This document shows positions 34,544 to 43,171 of a stretch of 64,000 nucleotides of DNA, in pieces; positions within the stretch are counted from its first letter, which is position 1, and every line of letters begins with the position of its first letter. This DNA comes from Drouetiella sp036703255 (GTDB lineage Bacteria; Cyanobacteriota; Cyanobacteriia; Elainellales; Elainellaceae). The stretch spans positions 1 to 64,000 of the forward strand of contig DATNPL010000131.1 of the NCBI GenBank assembly GCA_036703255.1, given 5' to 3'. A program made the position numbers and the translations under genes. Below the pieces are notes generated by a model. The model saw only the letters and a list, made by a program, of their open reading frames with translations, made no database searches and was not told the origin of the DNA.

Positions 34544-35111
34544 TCCGCCGATCAGGGCATCCCTGATAGGCGATTGCTTTCAAGTAATGATTTCAAGTAA
34601 TGATTTTTTGTGGCGTAGGTGAGTTCTACGCCACAAAAAATCATTACCTTTTGAAAACGACGACTTGATAAAGAAAGCACATGAGCAGAAGATATTGACC
34701 TTGTTCGGCTAAAATTGCAGACAGCAAAGCAATTGTCAGCTAAGATTTACGAGGCAATACGTATACATGAGGCTTCTGGGCTGTGGCGCTCCTGAATCTA
34801 CCAAGTATTTCTACCGAGCGCAATTTTGCACCATAAGCCAGCCTTTCAGGAACCATCTACCCTGTGCAATGCAGATGGCTGCAATATGGAGGAAACATCA
34901 GGTTTTCTACTGTTGCCAGAGCGATTTGTTGTCAGAGGCGCTTTTATATACTTTGCTCAGTTGCGTTTCTTCCTCTATCCTTAGTTGGGTGCATCGTGCA
35001 TTCTCATTCGTAGCAGGAAGGGCAATTTTTCCTGCTTCCTCAGCCTCAGTCTGAGTGAATGCTATCCGGACTCTACATTGATGAAGGCATTTAGCAAGAA
35101 GGAGCTAGAGA
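34544..35111. other. Intergenic region between hetZ-like and kinase genes
   Basis: It contains the strong hairpin at 34597-34647 just after the hetZ-like gene, then about 450 bp of spacer before the kinase. A short agcaggaa/ttcctgct hairpin lies near 35012-35036, about 75 bp upstream of the kinase start. An open frame across 34767-35054 lacks motifs and I do not count it. Confidence 0.45.
34597..34647. terminator. Perfect 22-bp stem terminator after the hetZ-like gene
   Basis: Arm 34597-34618 (gtaatgattttttgtggcgt..) pairs perfectly with 34626-34647 around a 7-nt loop. The outer stem has a run of six T/A, giving T-tracts on both strands. It lies 53 bp past the stop. Confidence 0.85.
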
Positions 35112-37799
35112 GTGACGGCAGGATTGGAGCTAACTCCTGGAACCCTAATTGATGGTCGCTATCGCATTCAGCGAGTTTTGGGGCGAGGGGGTTTTGGACG
35201 AACTTACTTAGCTGCGGACGATCGCCGCTTTGGGGATCCCTGCGTTCTTAAAGAATTTGCACCCAGCAATCAGTCTGATCCAGTGGTGGCTCAAAAGCTG
35301 CGGGAGCTATTTCAGCGAGAAGCCACAGTCCTGCATAAGCTGAACCACCCGCAGATCCCGCGATTTTTTGCGGTGCTTGAAGAAAACGATCGCCTGTTTA
35401 TCGTTCAAGAGTATATCAACGGTAAAACCTACTGGCGCGTTCTCCAAGAGCGGCAGCAGCACCGAAAAGCTTTTACAGAAGCAGAAATCGCCAAGTGGCT
35501 GAGCGATCTCCTGAAAGTCCTAGACTACATCCACGGAGAAAATATTGTTCATCGCGATATTGCGCCCGACAATATCATGCTGCCTCGCGGCAAAAAGCTG
35601 CCCGTCTTGATTGATTTTGGCGTGGTGAAGCAAGTAGCTACCCATTTTTATGGCATGAGCGCAATTCATCCCGATGGGCTAATTCAAGCCTCTGTCTCAG
35701 TGGGCAAGTTTGGGTACGCTCCCTATGAGCAAATTCGTATGGGGCAATGTTCGCCCAAGAGCGATTTGTATGCGCTGGCGGTAACAGCTGTGGTGCTGCT
35801 GACGGGCAAGCCTCCTAATTTGTTGATTGACCCGCGATCTCTGGAATGGAAATGGCAAGCCCAGGTTAGGCTAAATCCGCGTCTGGTCGAGATCTTGGAA
35901 AAGATGATGGCGGAGAAGCCTCAAGACCGCTACTCTTCGGCTAAAGTCATTCTGCGCGATTTACATTTGCTCAGTCGATCGGTGACGGCGATCGGGGCTT
36001 TCAACCCAGGGCAATTGCGTCAAGCGCTGCCTAAGTATGGCACCAGTACTTTACTTAACTCTAGCGATCTCAGACATACCGGAATTCGGCTCGTGTCGCC
36101 TCCTCACGACTTTGCGCTGCCTGCTCAGGCTGATCCCTCTCTGCAATCACAAATTCAGCCTGTGATTCAAGCAACGCAGGGTCAAATCGCAACGCAGGTT
36201 GTCACGAAGCTAGTAGGGTTAGACAGTCAAACTATAATTCAGGCTCAGACTCAGCTTGAATCAGATCTATATGACTTGAATACGGTTTCTGGAGCGACCC
36301 GCAGCACAATTACGCCCATTACGGCAGCGCCTCGAACCACCTCGCGGGTTCTCGTGAAAGCTGCTGGCAGAAATGCCAGCACCAGCGGCAGGCAGTCTCA
36401 CCTTCAGCTCAAAAATGTTTTGGCGCTGGGGCTGCTGACGCTACTCCCTCTGAGCGGCGTTGTGGTGGGAGTCCGATCGCCCTATTTATCTTCGCTCTGT
36501 TACGCCCTCAACAATTGTGCTGGAGATCAGCAGGCAGAGATTCGCTATCGGCGAGCCATAGAACAGGCCGTTGGGGCTAAGACACTGTTTGAAAATGCCC
36601 GCAATTTGTCAGATTTACAGAGTGCCCGCGATCGCATGGCAGATTCTTTGTCTCAGCTCGCTGCTGTGTCTGGCAGCAGCAAAATTTATGCTGAGGCCCA
36701 GCAGGTGCTAGTCAGCTATCGCAGCACGCTGCAAGGACTGGAAAGCCACCTTGAAAGAGAAAACCGGGCAGCTCAGCTATTGAAGCGGGCGGAAGCAGAG
36801 GCGCAGAAAGCAACGGAGCAGACTAAGGCGGCAAAGACCCTTCAAACCTACGAGGCAGCTGAGCTACAGTGGCGGCGTGCAGTCTTAACGCTGAAAACCA
36901 TTCAACCTGACACCTTTGCGGCTAGTCAGGTTTCGGCAAAGCTACAGGAATATGGTGCCCGTTGGCAGGCCGTGAGTTTGCATCTGCCAGACTCGCCCGA
37001 ACGAAGACAAACCACAGAGTGGCTTCAGCCTCGAATTATCCAAGCGGCAGCTCGTCCCGCTCAAGGCGGCTCGTCTGGGACGATCGCCGCACCCCAAATT
37101 TCATCTCAAACTCAGGCTGGATTTAACTCCTCCAATATTCAGGGAAATGCATCAGCATCCAGCGGTTCCGGCAATACTCGCCAAAGGGCGTCCTATGGCG
37201 CAACCACCAAGCAATTCGATTCCCCTCAAGTTAGGTCATCGGCTGGCGCGAACCGTTCAAATACCCGTCCTGACAACTTTCTGCCGCGCTTAGAGACGGG
37301 CGCACCCCCCATCTCCACGGCCGATCGCTCTCGAAATATTTTGCAAACCCTTGCCCCCCGAGTCTCATCGCAGGCGAATTTAACAAGACCTTTATCTATT
37401 GCAGCATCGGTTAGCAGTAGCCCCTTTTCTAGCTCTCTGGCTACAGGCAGCGTACCGCTTTCAGCTCTGCAAACTTTAAATGATGTGTCGCTGGGGCTAG
37501 AGGGAGCCTGGATCAATCCGGGCGGCACCTATGTAGCCAATTTGGTGCTAGAGAACTATAGCGATCGCACCTTTGGCTTTGTGCCTCTATTTGCCGAAGT
37601 TAGAGATGCCAGCGGCCAGACGGTGCAGTCTAGAATTCTCCTGCGCGATGCCGAAGATGGCATGGTCGCACCGGGCAGTACGCTACGAGGACAGCTATTT
37701 TTGCTCGATCGCCGCTGGCATAGCTCAGGTGAACAAAATCTCACCCTCGTCATCCGCGAAGGTACAAGCGGCAGCCGGAACTTCTATCTACCTTTCTGA
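35112..37799 (+). CDS. Hanks-type serine/threonine protein kinase with transmembrane and extracytoplasmic region
   Basis: The 895-residue protein starts at GTG 35112 (AAGGAGC upstream). The kinase domain (about 15-290) is complete: VLGRGGFGRTYLA loop, Lys47 in VLKEF, HRDIAPDN with Asp149 and Asn154, and LIDFG with Asp168. A linker follows, then a membrane helix near 440 (VLALGLLTLLPLSGVVVGV), a charged coiled coil (ENRAAQLLKRAEAEAQKATE), a Ser/Gln-rich low-complexity region, and a C-terminal beta-rich domain of about 110 residues (YVANLVLENYSDRTFGFVPL). The extracytoplasmic domain probably senses an envelope signal. Substrates are unknown. Confidence 0.9.
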   Translation: MTAGLELTPGTLIDGRYRIQRVLGRGGFGRTYLAADDRRFGDPCVLKEFAPSNQSDPVVAQKLRELFQREATVLHKLNHPQIPRFFAVLEENDRLFIVQEYINGKTYWRVLQERQQHRKAFTEAEIAKWLSDLLKVLDYIHGENIVHRDIAPDNIMLPRGKKLPVLIDFGVVKQVATHFYGMSAIHPDGLIQASVSVGKFGYAPYEQIRMGQCSPKSDLYALAVTAVVLLTGKPPNLLIDPRSLEWKWQAQVRLNPRLVEILEKMMAEKPQDRYSSAKVILRDLHLLSRSVTAIGAFNPGQLRQALPKYGTSTLLNSSDLRHTGIRLVSPPHDFALPAQADPSLQSQIQPVIQATQGQIATQVVTKLVGLDSQTIIQAQTQLESDLYDLNTVSGATRSTITPITAAPRTTSRVLVKAAGRNASTSGRQSHLQLKNVLALGLLTLLPLSGVVVGVRSPYLSSLCYALNNCAGDQQAEIRYRRAIEQAVGAKTLFENARNLSDLQSARDRMADSLSQLAAVSGSSKIYAEAQQVLVSYRSTLQGLESHLERENRAAQLLKRAEAEAQKATEQTKAAKTLQTYEAAELQWRRAVLTLKTIQPDTFAASQVSAKLQEYGARWQAVSLHLPDSPERRQTTEWLQPRIIQAAARPAQGGSSGTIAAPQISSQTQAGFNSSNIQGNASASSGSGNTRQRASYGATTKQFDSPQVRSSAGANRSNTRPDNFLPRLETGAPPISTADRSRNILQTLAPRVSSQANLTRPLSIAASVSSSPFSSSLATGSVPLSALQTLNDVSLGLEGAWINPGGTYVANLVLENYSDRTFGFVPLFAEVRDASGQTVQSRILLRDAEDGMVAPGSTLRGQLFLLDRRWHSSGEQNLTLVIREGTSGSRNFYLPF

Positions 37800-37839
37800 T
37801 ATTGGGTAGTCATAATTGTGAATGGCTTGATGGTCAAGG

Positions 37840-37884
37840 ACATAGTTTTAGGGGCTGTGCTTTGCACAGCCCCTAAAACTATGT
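37840..37884. terminator. Bidirectional terminator between kinase and metK (perfect 21-bp stem)
   Basis: Arm 37840-37860 (acatagttttaggggctgtg..) pairs perfectly with 37864-37884 around TTT. It separates the convergent kinase and metK genes. Confidence 0.88.
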
Positions 37885-37929
37885 GAAATCCTCTCGCAGC
37901 GACAATTTCATATGGCTGCCAGAACAGCT

Positions 37930-39192
37930 CTAGAGGCTCACACCAGATAGCAACTGACTGGCAGACTGCTTGAGCAACTCTACTTTGTCAATTTGCTCCC
38001 AAGGCAGATCCAGATCGGTGCGCCCAAAGTGACCATAGGCCGCTACATCTTGATAGAATCGCCCGCCGCGCTCAGCCGGAAGCTTGGTCAAACCAAAGGC
38101 TTGGATGATCCCAGCAGGACGAAGCTCAAAGTGCTTTTTCACCAGATCCAACAGGCGATCGTCATCAATTTTTCCGGTACCAAAGGTATCTACCATGATG
38201 CTCACAGGACGAGCCACGCCGATCGCATAGCTCAGCTGCACCTCACACTTGTCTGCCAACCCGGCTGCCACAATGTTTTTGGCAGCATAGCGGCAGGCAT
38301 AGGCCGCACTGCGATCGACCTTTGTGGGGTCTTTTCCTGAGAAAGCACCCCCCCCATGACGCGAGTAGCCGCCGTAAGTGTCTACGATAATTTTACGACC
38401 GGTCAGCCCTGAGTCACCCTGTGGCCCACCAATCACAAACTTGCCTGTAGGATTAACTAAAAAGCGGGTCTGGCTATCGGGCTTGATCGCAATATCTTCA
38501 AAGATAGGCAGCACCACGGACGTCCATAAATCTTCTTTGATTTTGGTCTGCACAGCAGCCGTCTCGGTGATCGCGCCAATGGTTTCTGTATGCTGAGTAG
38601 ATACCAAAATAGTATCAATGCCCACAGGCTTACCGTCTTCGTAGATCACCGTCACCTGAGTCTTGCCATCGGGTCGCAGATAGGGCAATTGCCCTGTCTT
38701 ACGCACAGCAGCCAATTTGCGAGAAATTCGATGCGCTAAGCTAATAGGCAACGGCATTAGCTCAGGCGTCTCATTGCAAGCAAAGCCAAACATCAGACCC
38801 TGATCGCCCGCACCAATGGCATCTAGCTCTTCTTCGCTTTTTTGTTCGCGTGTTTCTTGGGCTGTATTGACACCTTGAGCAATATCAGCAGACTGCTCAT
38901 CGATCGCCAACAGCACAGCACAGCTATTAGCCGAAAATCCATTGTCAGAATCGGTATACCCAATTTCTGCAATTTTTTTCCGGACTAAATTGACAAAATT
39001 GACTTGTGCTGAGGAAGTGATTTCTCCCGTTACCAGCACTAGACCCGTATTAACCACAACTTCAGCCGCCACGCGGCTGCTCGGATCGAGTGCCAGCAAC
39101 GTATCGAGAATGGTATCTGAAATCTGGTCACAAATTTTGTCTGGATGACCTTCGGTAACGGATTCGGATGTAAAAAGATAACGGCGAGCCAA
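37930..39192 (-). CDS. metK: S-adenosylmethionine synthetase
   Basis: The 420-residue enzyme makes SAM from methionine and ATP. It has the substrate motifs GHPDKICDQISDTILDTLLA, the hexapeptide GAGDQG in DAIGAGDQGLMFG, GGPQGDSGLTGRKIIVDTYG and the P-loop-like GGGAFSGKDPTKVDRSAAYA. Length fits cyanobacterial MetK. It stands alone on the minus strand, bounded by strong hairpins on both sides, and complements metH in the methyl cycle. I saw no SAM riboswitch in the upstream 400 bp. Confidence 0.97.
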   Translation of the reverse strand: MARRYLFTSESVTEGHPDKICDQISDTILDTLLALDPSSRVAAEVVVNTGLVLVTGEITSSAQVNFVNLVRKKIAEIGYTDSDNGFSANSCAVLLAIDEQSADIAQGVNTAQETREQKSEEELDAIGAGDQGLMFGFACNETPELMPLPISLAHRISRKLAAVRKTGQLPYLRPDGKTQVTVIYEDGKPVGIDTILVSTQHTETIGAITETAAVQTKIKEDLWTSVVLPIFEDIAIKPDSQTRFLVNPTGKFVIGGPQGDSGLTGRKIIVDTYGGYSRHGGGAFSGKDPTKVDRSAAYACRYAAKNIVAAGLADKCEVQLSYAIGVARPVSIMVDTFGTGKIDDDRLLDLVKKHFELRPAGIIQAFGLTKLPAERGGRFYQDVAAYGHFGRTDLDLPWEQIDKVELLKQSASQLLSGVSL

Positions 39193-39588
39193 AGAAATAA
39201 CCTCGTTTTATTCTAGACGGCTGAGATCAATAGAACTTCCTGCACAATACATTGCGGCACATCCAAATCATTTCTTCTAGAAAGTTGCATTGCTTTGAAT
39301 TTTTGTTGGAGAGGGGCGCTCTGCGCCCCTCTCCAACAAAAATTCATCCCAGAAACCAGCAACGCCCAGAAAGTTTGGTATGCGTCTAAAGAAGCTCGTT
39401 ATAAAAGTGCGACTAGTTCTGGAGAATATCACACTTCCAATTTGTTTGAGAGAAATCAAACCGATAAGTCGCTCTAAATTGTATGCAGAGTTACATGAAT
39501 AGCAGTATAAGCTGTCGCCAACTTAAGGCAAGTGTCATTCAAACCATAGATTAGGATACATGACACATCTGGGAAATCATGAATTCTC
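39193..39588. other. Intergenic region upstream of metK
   Basis: The 396-bp spacer holds the metK promoter and a perfect long hairpin at 39297-39345 that would block read-through from the HAD gene. No gene or known riboswitch consensus was recognised. Confidence 0.45.
39297..39345. terminator. Perfect 23-bp stem hairpin upstream of metK
   Basis: Arm 39297-39319 (gaatttttgttggagagggg..) pairs perfectly with 39323-39345 around TCT. It is about 245 bp past the HAD gene stop and 105 bp before metK. It may end HAD transcripts or shape the metK leader. Confidence 0.75.
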
Positions 39589-40329
39589 TTACGGCAAAAT
39601 TTCTATCTGACTGAGTTGTTCAATCAAAACATCTGCTTCGCTCAGGCTAACGGTTCCGCTCCAGCCTCCCGTAAACCCAATACAGCCAAGTGCTGTTAAG
39701 TTGTGCGCCACCTCAACATCCGTTTGGGCATCACCCACAACTAGAACCTGCTGAGGCTCCACTTCTAGAAGAGACAAGACTTCATGCAACAGCTTAGGAT
39801 CGGCTTTACGGGTATAACCATCCACGCCGAGTTGAATTTGGACATAGGCATTCAGTTGGTAAGTTTGAAGAAAATTTTGAACTTGGTGCGTACTGTCAGA
39901 CGATAGAACAGCAATTTTTAAGCCATGAGCTGTCAAAGTCTTTAAAAGTTCTAAAACCCCTACAACAGGTGGAGTTTGCTGAGCTTTATCAGGTAGATAC
40001 TTATCTGCTTCGACAAAGGCAGAGCGACTTAGGGTTAACGAATCAACCCAGCCTCGTCCGGTTTCGGCAATATAAGCAGCCGCAGCAACTTCATTGTCTT
40101 GGCGAGTGCCAACTGCCATTAATCCAGCCGGATTAATCCGTTCACCTTCTACACCAAATGCCATCAGCAATGGCTCTTGAACACCAGGCACCTGCGCATC
40201 AATAAGACGCGATCGCCGCTGAGCTAAATTTCGCAAGAAAGCTTCGGAATTTGCTAATGTTCCATCCTTGTCAAACAGGATGGCTTTGACATTGCTAAAT
40301 AAAGTGTCTTTACAGCGAACAGTGACCAA
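39589..40329 (-). CDS. HAD-superfamily hydrolase, phosphoglycolate phosphatase-like
   Basis: The 246-residue protein has the HAD motifs in order: AILFDKDGTLANS (motif I), IAVLSSDST (motif II), Lys in YTRKADPKLLHEVLSLLEV (motif III) and VLVVGDAQTDVEVA (motif IV). The helical cap between motifs I and II is of the phosphoglycolate phosphatase type. The substrate cannot be assigned from sequence. The only start near the first strand is a TTG at 40329, giving an N-terminus VTVRCKDTLFSNVK. It is followed by about 395 bp before metK. Confidence 0.85.
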   Translation of the reverse strand: MVTVRCKDTLFSNVKAILFDKDGTLANSEAFLRNLAQRRSRLIDAQVPGVQEPLLMAFGVEGERINPAGLMAVGTRQDNEVAAAAYIAETGRGWVDSLTLSRSAFVEADKYLPDKAQQTPPVVGVLELLKTLTAHGLKIAVLSSDSTHQVQNFLQTYQLNAYVQIQLGVDGYTRKADPKLLHEVLSLLEVEPQQVLVVGDAQTDVEVAHNLTALGCIGFTGGWSGTVSLSEADVLIEQLSQIEILP

Positions 40330-40534
40330 AATTTAAGTTTCCCCTGTGCATTTTTTGCCGTCGAATCTGATTACTGATAGGGTTCAGCAAAAAGGAGGAG
40401 CCTTCTCCTCCTCCAGCCTTGAATATCCCAGCCTTGAATATCTATGTATAGGAGCTTTCTAGAACTCGTATCTCTCAGAGGCTGCCTGCAATCAGAAGGT
40501 GACACACTAAATTGCCCTCACCATAGACATTCAC

Positions 40535-40578
40535 AAAAGAGAGGGGGCTTTCGGACAATTCCAAGCCCCCTTCTTTTT
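40535..40578 (-). terminator. Terminator, 16-bp stem with one mismatch
   Basis: aaaagagagggggctt (40535-40550) pairs with aagcccccttcttttt (40563-40578); the minus strand then runs into a T-tract. It lies about 100 bp past the rpsA stop. Confidence 0.75.
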
Positions 40579-40635
40579 GAAACAAACTTAGGATGAGAGC
40601 AATTCAAGAACCTCGCACATTGGGCTAAGCCAAGC

Positions 40636-40665
40636 TTTTATGGGTAGAGAATTCTACCCATAAAA
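40636..40665 (-). terminator. Hairpin immediately after rpsA (perfect 13-bp stem)
   Basis: ttttatgggtaga pairs with tctacccataaaa around GAAT, 14 bp past the stop codon. On the minus strand the stem ends in TTTT, as expected of an intrinsic terminator. Confidence 0.8.
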
Positions 40666-40678
40666 TTATAGCTCTGAC

Positions 40679-41689
40679 CTATGCTGGTTCAGATTCGTCC
40701 ACTTCAAGCGGTACCTCTGCTTCTTCCATAGCGCTAGGCAGATCTTCAAGCAACTCATCATCTAGGATCTCTTCCTCTACCGCTGCTTTTGGCTGCGACT
40801 GTTGCAGCATCCGTTCCCGGTACTTCGCAGCCATTTCCTCAGCCTTGTCATAAACAATCTGCGGATTCTTCACCATGTCGCCAGGTTCAGGTTCGAGTTG
40901 CTTGGTAGACAGAGAAATTCGCCCACGCTCAGCATCCAGATCAATAATCATCACTTTGACTTCATCGTTCACATTGAAAACGCTGTGGGGCGTATCGATG
41001 TGATCATGAGAAATCTCAGAAATATGAAGTAGACCGCTCACACCGCCGATATCGATAAAAGCACCGTAGGGCTTGAGACCTCGTACCGTACCAATAACAA
41101 CTTCACCTACTTCTAAGCGATTCATCTTACGCTCAACCAGCGCCCGACGATGGCTGAGGACTAGGCGGTTGCGGTCTTCATCCACCTCTAAGAATTTCAG
41201 CGGTAGTTCTTCCCCAACCAAATCTTCCTTCGGCTTCCGAGTACTAATGTGAGAGCCAGGAATAAAGCCTCTCAAACCTTCAATTCGCACAAGCGCACCG
41301 CCGCGATTTGTGGCGAATACAGCAGAGCGCACAGTGGCATCTTCAGCTTGCAGTTGCCGCACTCGTTCCCAAGCGCGCATATACTCAATCCGGCGGATAG
41401 ATAGCGTCAGCTGTCCATCCTCGTTCTCATCAGTCAAGATGAAGAACTCACGGGTTTCATTAGACTGAAGCACTTCTTCAGGTGTATCTATCCGGTTGAT
41501 AGACATCTCTTGGATAGGGATGTAAGCGGCTGTCTTAGCACCAATGTCAATCAGAGCGCCTCTCGGCTCAATGCTAAACACCGTCCCAGCTACAATGTCT
41601 CCAGGACTAAAGTGATAGTCATATTTGTCGAGGAGAGCGGCAAAATCTTCGTGGGTAAAACCAATATCTGTTAATTCCTGATTGACCAT
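40679..41689 (-). CDS. rpsA: 30S ribosomal protein S1 (three S1 domains)
   Basis: The 336-residue protein has three S1/OB-fold domains: about 28-98 (HFSPGDIVAGTVFSIEPRGA), 116-182 (TNRGGALVRIEGLRGFIPGS) and 196-265 (LEVGEVVIGTVRGLKPYGAF, DIGGVSGLLHISEIS). An acidic tail follows. Cyanobacterial and plastid S1 have three domains rather than the six of E. coli. S1 binds mRNA at the ribosome and assists initiation. It lies 331 bp downstream of nrdR on the same strand. Hairpins follow its stop. Confidence 0.95.
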   Translation of the reverse strand: MVNQELTDIGFTHEDFAALLDKYDYHFSPGDIVAGTVFSIEPRGALIDIGAKTAAYIPIQEMSINRIDTPEEVLQSNETREFFILTDENEDGQLTLSIRRIEYMRAWERVRQLQAEDATVRSAVFATNRGGALVRIEGLRGFIPGSHISTRKPKEDLVGEELPLKFLEVDEDRNRLVLSHRRALVERKMNRLEVGEVVIGTVRGLKPYGAFIDIGGVSGLLHISEISHDHIDTPHSVFNVNDEVKVMIIDLDAERGRISLSTKQLEPEPGDMVKNPQIVYDKAEEMAAKYRERMLQQSQPKAAVEEEILDDELLEDLPSAMEEAEVPLEVDESEPA

Positions 41690-42020
41690 GCGATGTGTTT
41701 CCTAGTGGCGATCTCCGTAGTAGTAAGTTGTCAATTTCGGCGCGTGACCCCTGCGAACTCGATAGCACGCAGCCCCGCACGACTAATTGCATCAATGCTG
41801 CCTGAGAAAATTTGAGCCTTACTAAATTTTCAGACCCTAGAAGAACCATGATAACTCAATTTTGTTCGCAATCAAATCCTCTCTTGAGAGAGGAACAGGC
41901 CAAAATCCTAATTCATTCAGATTTCCTGAGGTAACTTGAGAGAATAAGAACTTAAAGATAGTGTGCTCTGATTAAAACAAGTTGGGGCAAGTCTATGTGA
42001 TAAGTATGATTTTTAAAGAT
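41690..42020. other. Leader region of rpsA
   Basis: 331 bp between nrdR and rpsA, containing the perfect palindrome tcctctcttgagagagga at about 41876-41893. The palindrome could terminate nrdR transcripts or regulate S1 expression. No gene seen. Confidence 0.45.
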
Positions 42021-42545
42021 CTATCTAGAAACGCTTAGAGGTGCCGTGGCAACGCGATTTTCTGAGCCAACAGGCACAGTCTCTGCTTGCTCTGTAGATT
42101 CTTTGAGGTGATCCAAGGTTTCGACAAAGTCTCGGATACCCCGAAACTGTTTGTAAACAGAAGCGAAACGAATATAAGCAACTTCGTTTAAAGTGCGTAG
42201 GTACTTCAGCACAAGTTCACCAATTTCGATACTAGAAACCTCTCGAACTGCACGCTGCTGAAGTTCAACCTCAATCTCATCAACGATATTTTCTAATTGC
42301 ATAGGCGAGGTGCCCGTTTTCTCGCAGGCTCTTACTAAGCCACGCAAAACCTTTGAGCGATCGAATGACTCTCTATCGCCGCTTCGTTTAATGACAACGA
42401 TGGGCACAAACTCAATTCGTTCATAGGTCGTGAAGCGATGCGTACATTGCAGACACTCTCTCCGCCGCCGCACACTATGACCAGACTCGGCTGAACGCGA
42501 CTCCAAAACCCGGTTATCTGGACATTGGCAGACTGGACAGCGCAT
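42021..42545 (-). CDS. nrdR: Transcriptional repressor of ribonucleotide reductase genes, NrdR
   Basis: The 174-residue protein (ATG 42545, preceded by GGAGG) has the N-terminal zinc ribbon MRCPVCQCPDNRVLESRSAE with the second Cys pair in RRECLQCTHRFTTYER. The ATP-cone domain follows (VVIKRSGDRESFDRSKVLRG, EVLKYLRTLNEVAYIRFASV-like block). NrdR binds NrdR boxes upstream of nrd genes and senses ATP/dATP. A longer open frame to 42650 adds residues without family similarity. The gene lies between psbT and rpsA on the same strand. Confidence 0.95.
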   Translation of the reverse strand: MRCPVCQCPDNRVLESRSAESGHSVRRRRECLQCTHRFTTYERIEFVPIVVIKRSGDRESFDRSKVLRGLVRACEKTGTSPMQLENIVDEIEVELQQRAVREVSSIEIGELVLKYLRTLNEVAYIRFASVYKQFRGIRDFVETLDHLKESTEQAETVPVGSENRVATAPLSVSR

Positions 42546-42772
42546 ACATTGACACCCTCCGGGGGAAAAACATGCTCGATAAAAAATTGTGCCCAATTCA
42601 GCACAGGACTCACGCCTACCATCATACTGCAATTGAGGATTGCAATTCAAAGAGGCGATCGCTCAATCGCCATAGAACCCAACAATCAGTGGCTTTCTAA
42701 ATACGCTGCATATCGGGCTAAGTTCGCCATGTTCAACTTTACGATGCTCATAGACAGTTAAAGGGATAACAA

Positions 42773-42813
42773 AAATAGGTCTGGTAATGGTAGCGCCATT
42801 ACCAGACCTATTT
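42773..42813 (-). terminator. Terminator of the psbB-psbT unit (perfect 18-bp stem)
   Basis: aaataggtctggtaatgg pairs perfectly with ccattaccagacctattt around a 5-nt loop, 59 bp past the psbT stop and 228 bp before the nrdR start. Confidence 0.85.
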
Positions 42814-42871
42814 CTAGAGCTTCGGGAGGTACAGAACGCACTCTAAAAGCTCAATTTGCCCTCTGTCGAAA

Positions 42872-42970
42872 TTAGTCTTTAGAAATGCGAGGCGGTTCGC
42901 GGAAGGCGATCGCAAAGAATAAAACACCAAGTGCCAGCGTCAGTACCAGAATGTAAGCAACAGCTTCCAT
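42872..42970 (-). CDS. psbT: Photosystem II protein T
   Basis: This 32-residue protein has one membrane helix (MEAVAYILVLTLALGVLFFA) and the conserved tail IAFREPPRISKD, characteristic of PsbT. It lies at the photosystem II dimer interface near the D1/QA region. It sits about 200 bp downstream of psbB on the same strand, the usual psbB-psbT arrangement, and is followed by a strong terminator. The gene is too short for most automatic cut-offs. Confidence 0.97.
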   Translation of the reverse strand: MEAVAYILVLTLALGVLFFAIAFREPPRISKD

Positions 42971-43171
42971 AATCAGAGATCCTCAAGGGCGAATATGAAC
43001 ATTTTTCTGAACCCTTTAACCGATCCAGCCATGCGAAACGGGAAGAACAGAGCCTATCTCGTTTGCATGTACCTTGAACCAAGGCTGAGTAGATAGGTGT
43101 TAAAGAGAGAGCCAGTTAGTATCGCCATCTGTGGGGGCGATCGCCAGTCCTCTCTCAACACCTAGCGTAAC

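Larger units (their letters stand above)
40330..40678. other. Intergenic region rich in hairpins downstream of rpsA
   Basis: Besides the two hairpins annotated separately, a ggaggag/ctcctcc inverted repeat occurs near 40393-40413. No gene seen. The number of hairpins suggests strong 3'-end protection or termination for the S1 transcript. Confidence 0.45.

Noticed and set aside
34767..35054. 95-codon open frame upstream of the kinase
   Set aside because: No ribosome binding site or recognisable domain; Cys/Ser-rich composition typical of chance frames.
39193..39588. SAM riboswitch upstream of metK
   Set aside because: Only a terminator-like hairpin was seen; no conserved SAM riboswitch core could be traced by eye.
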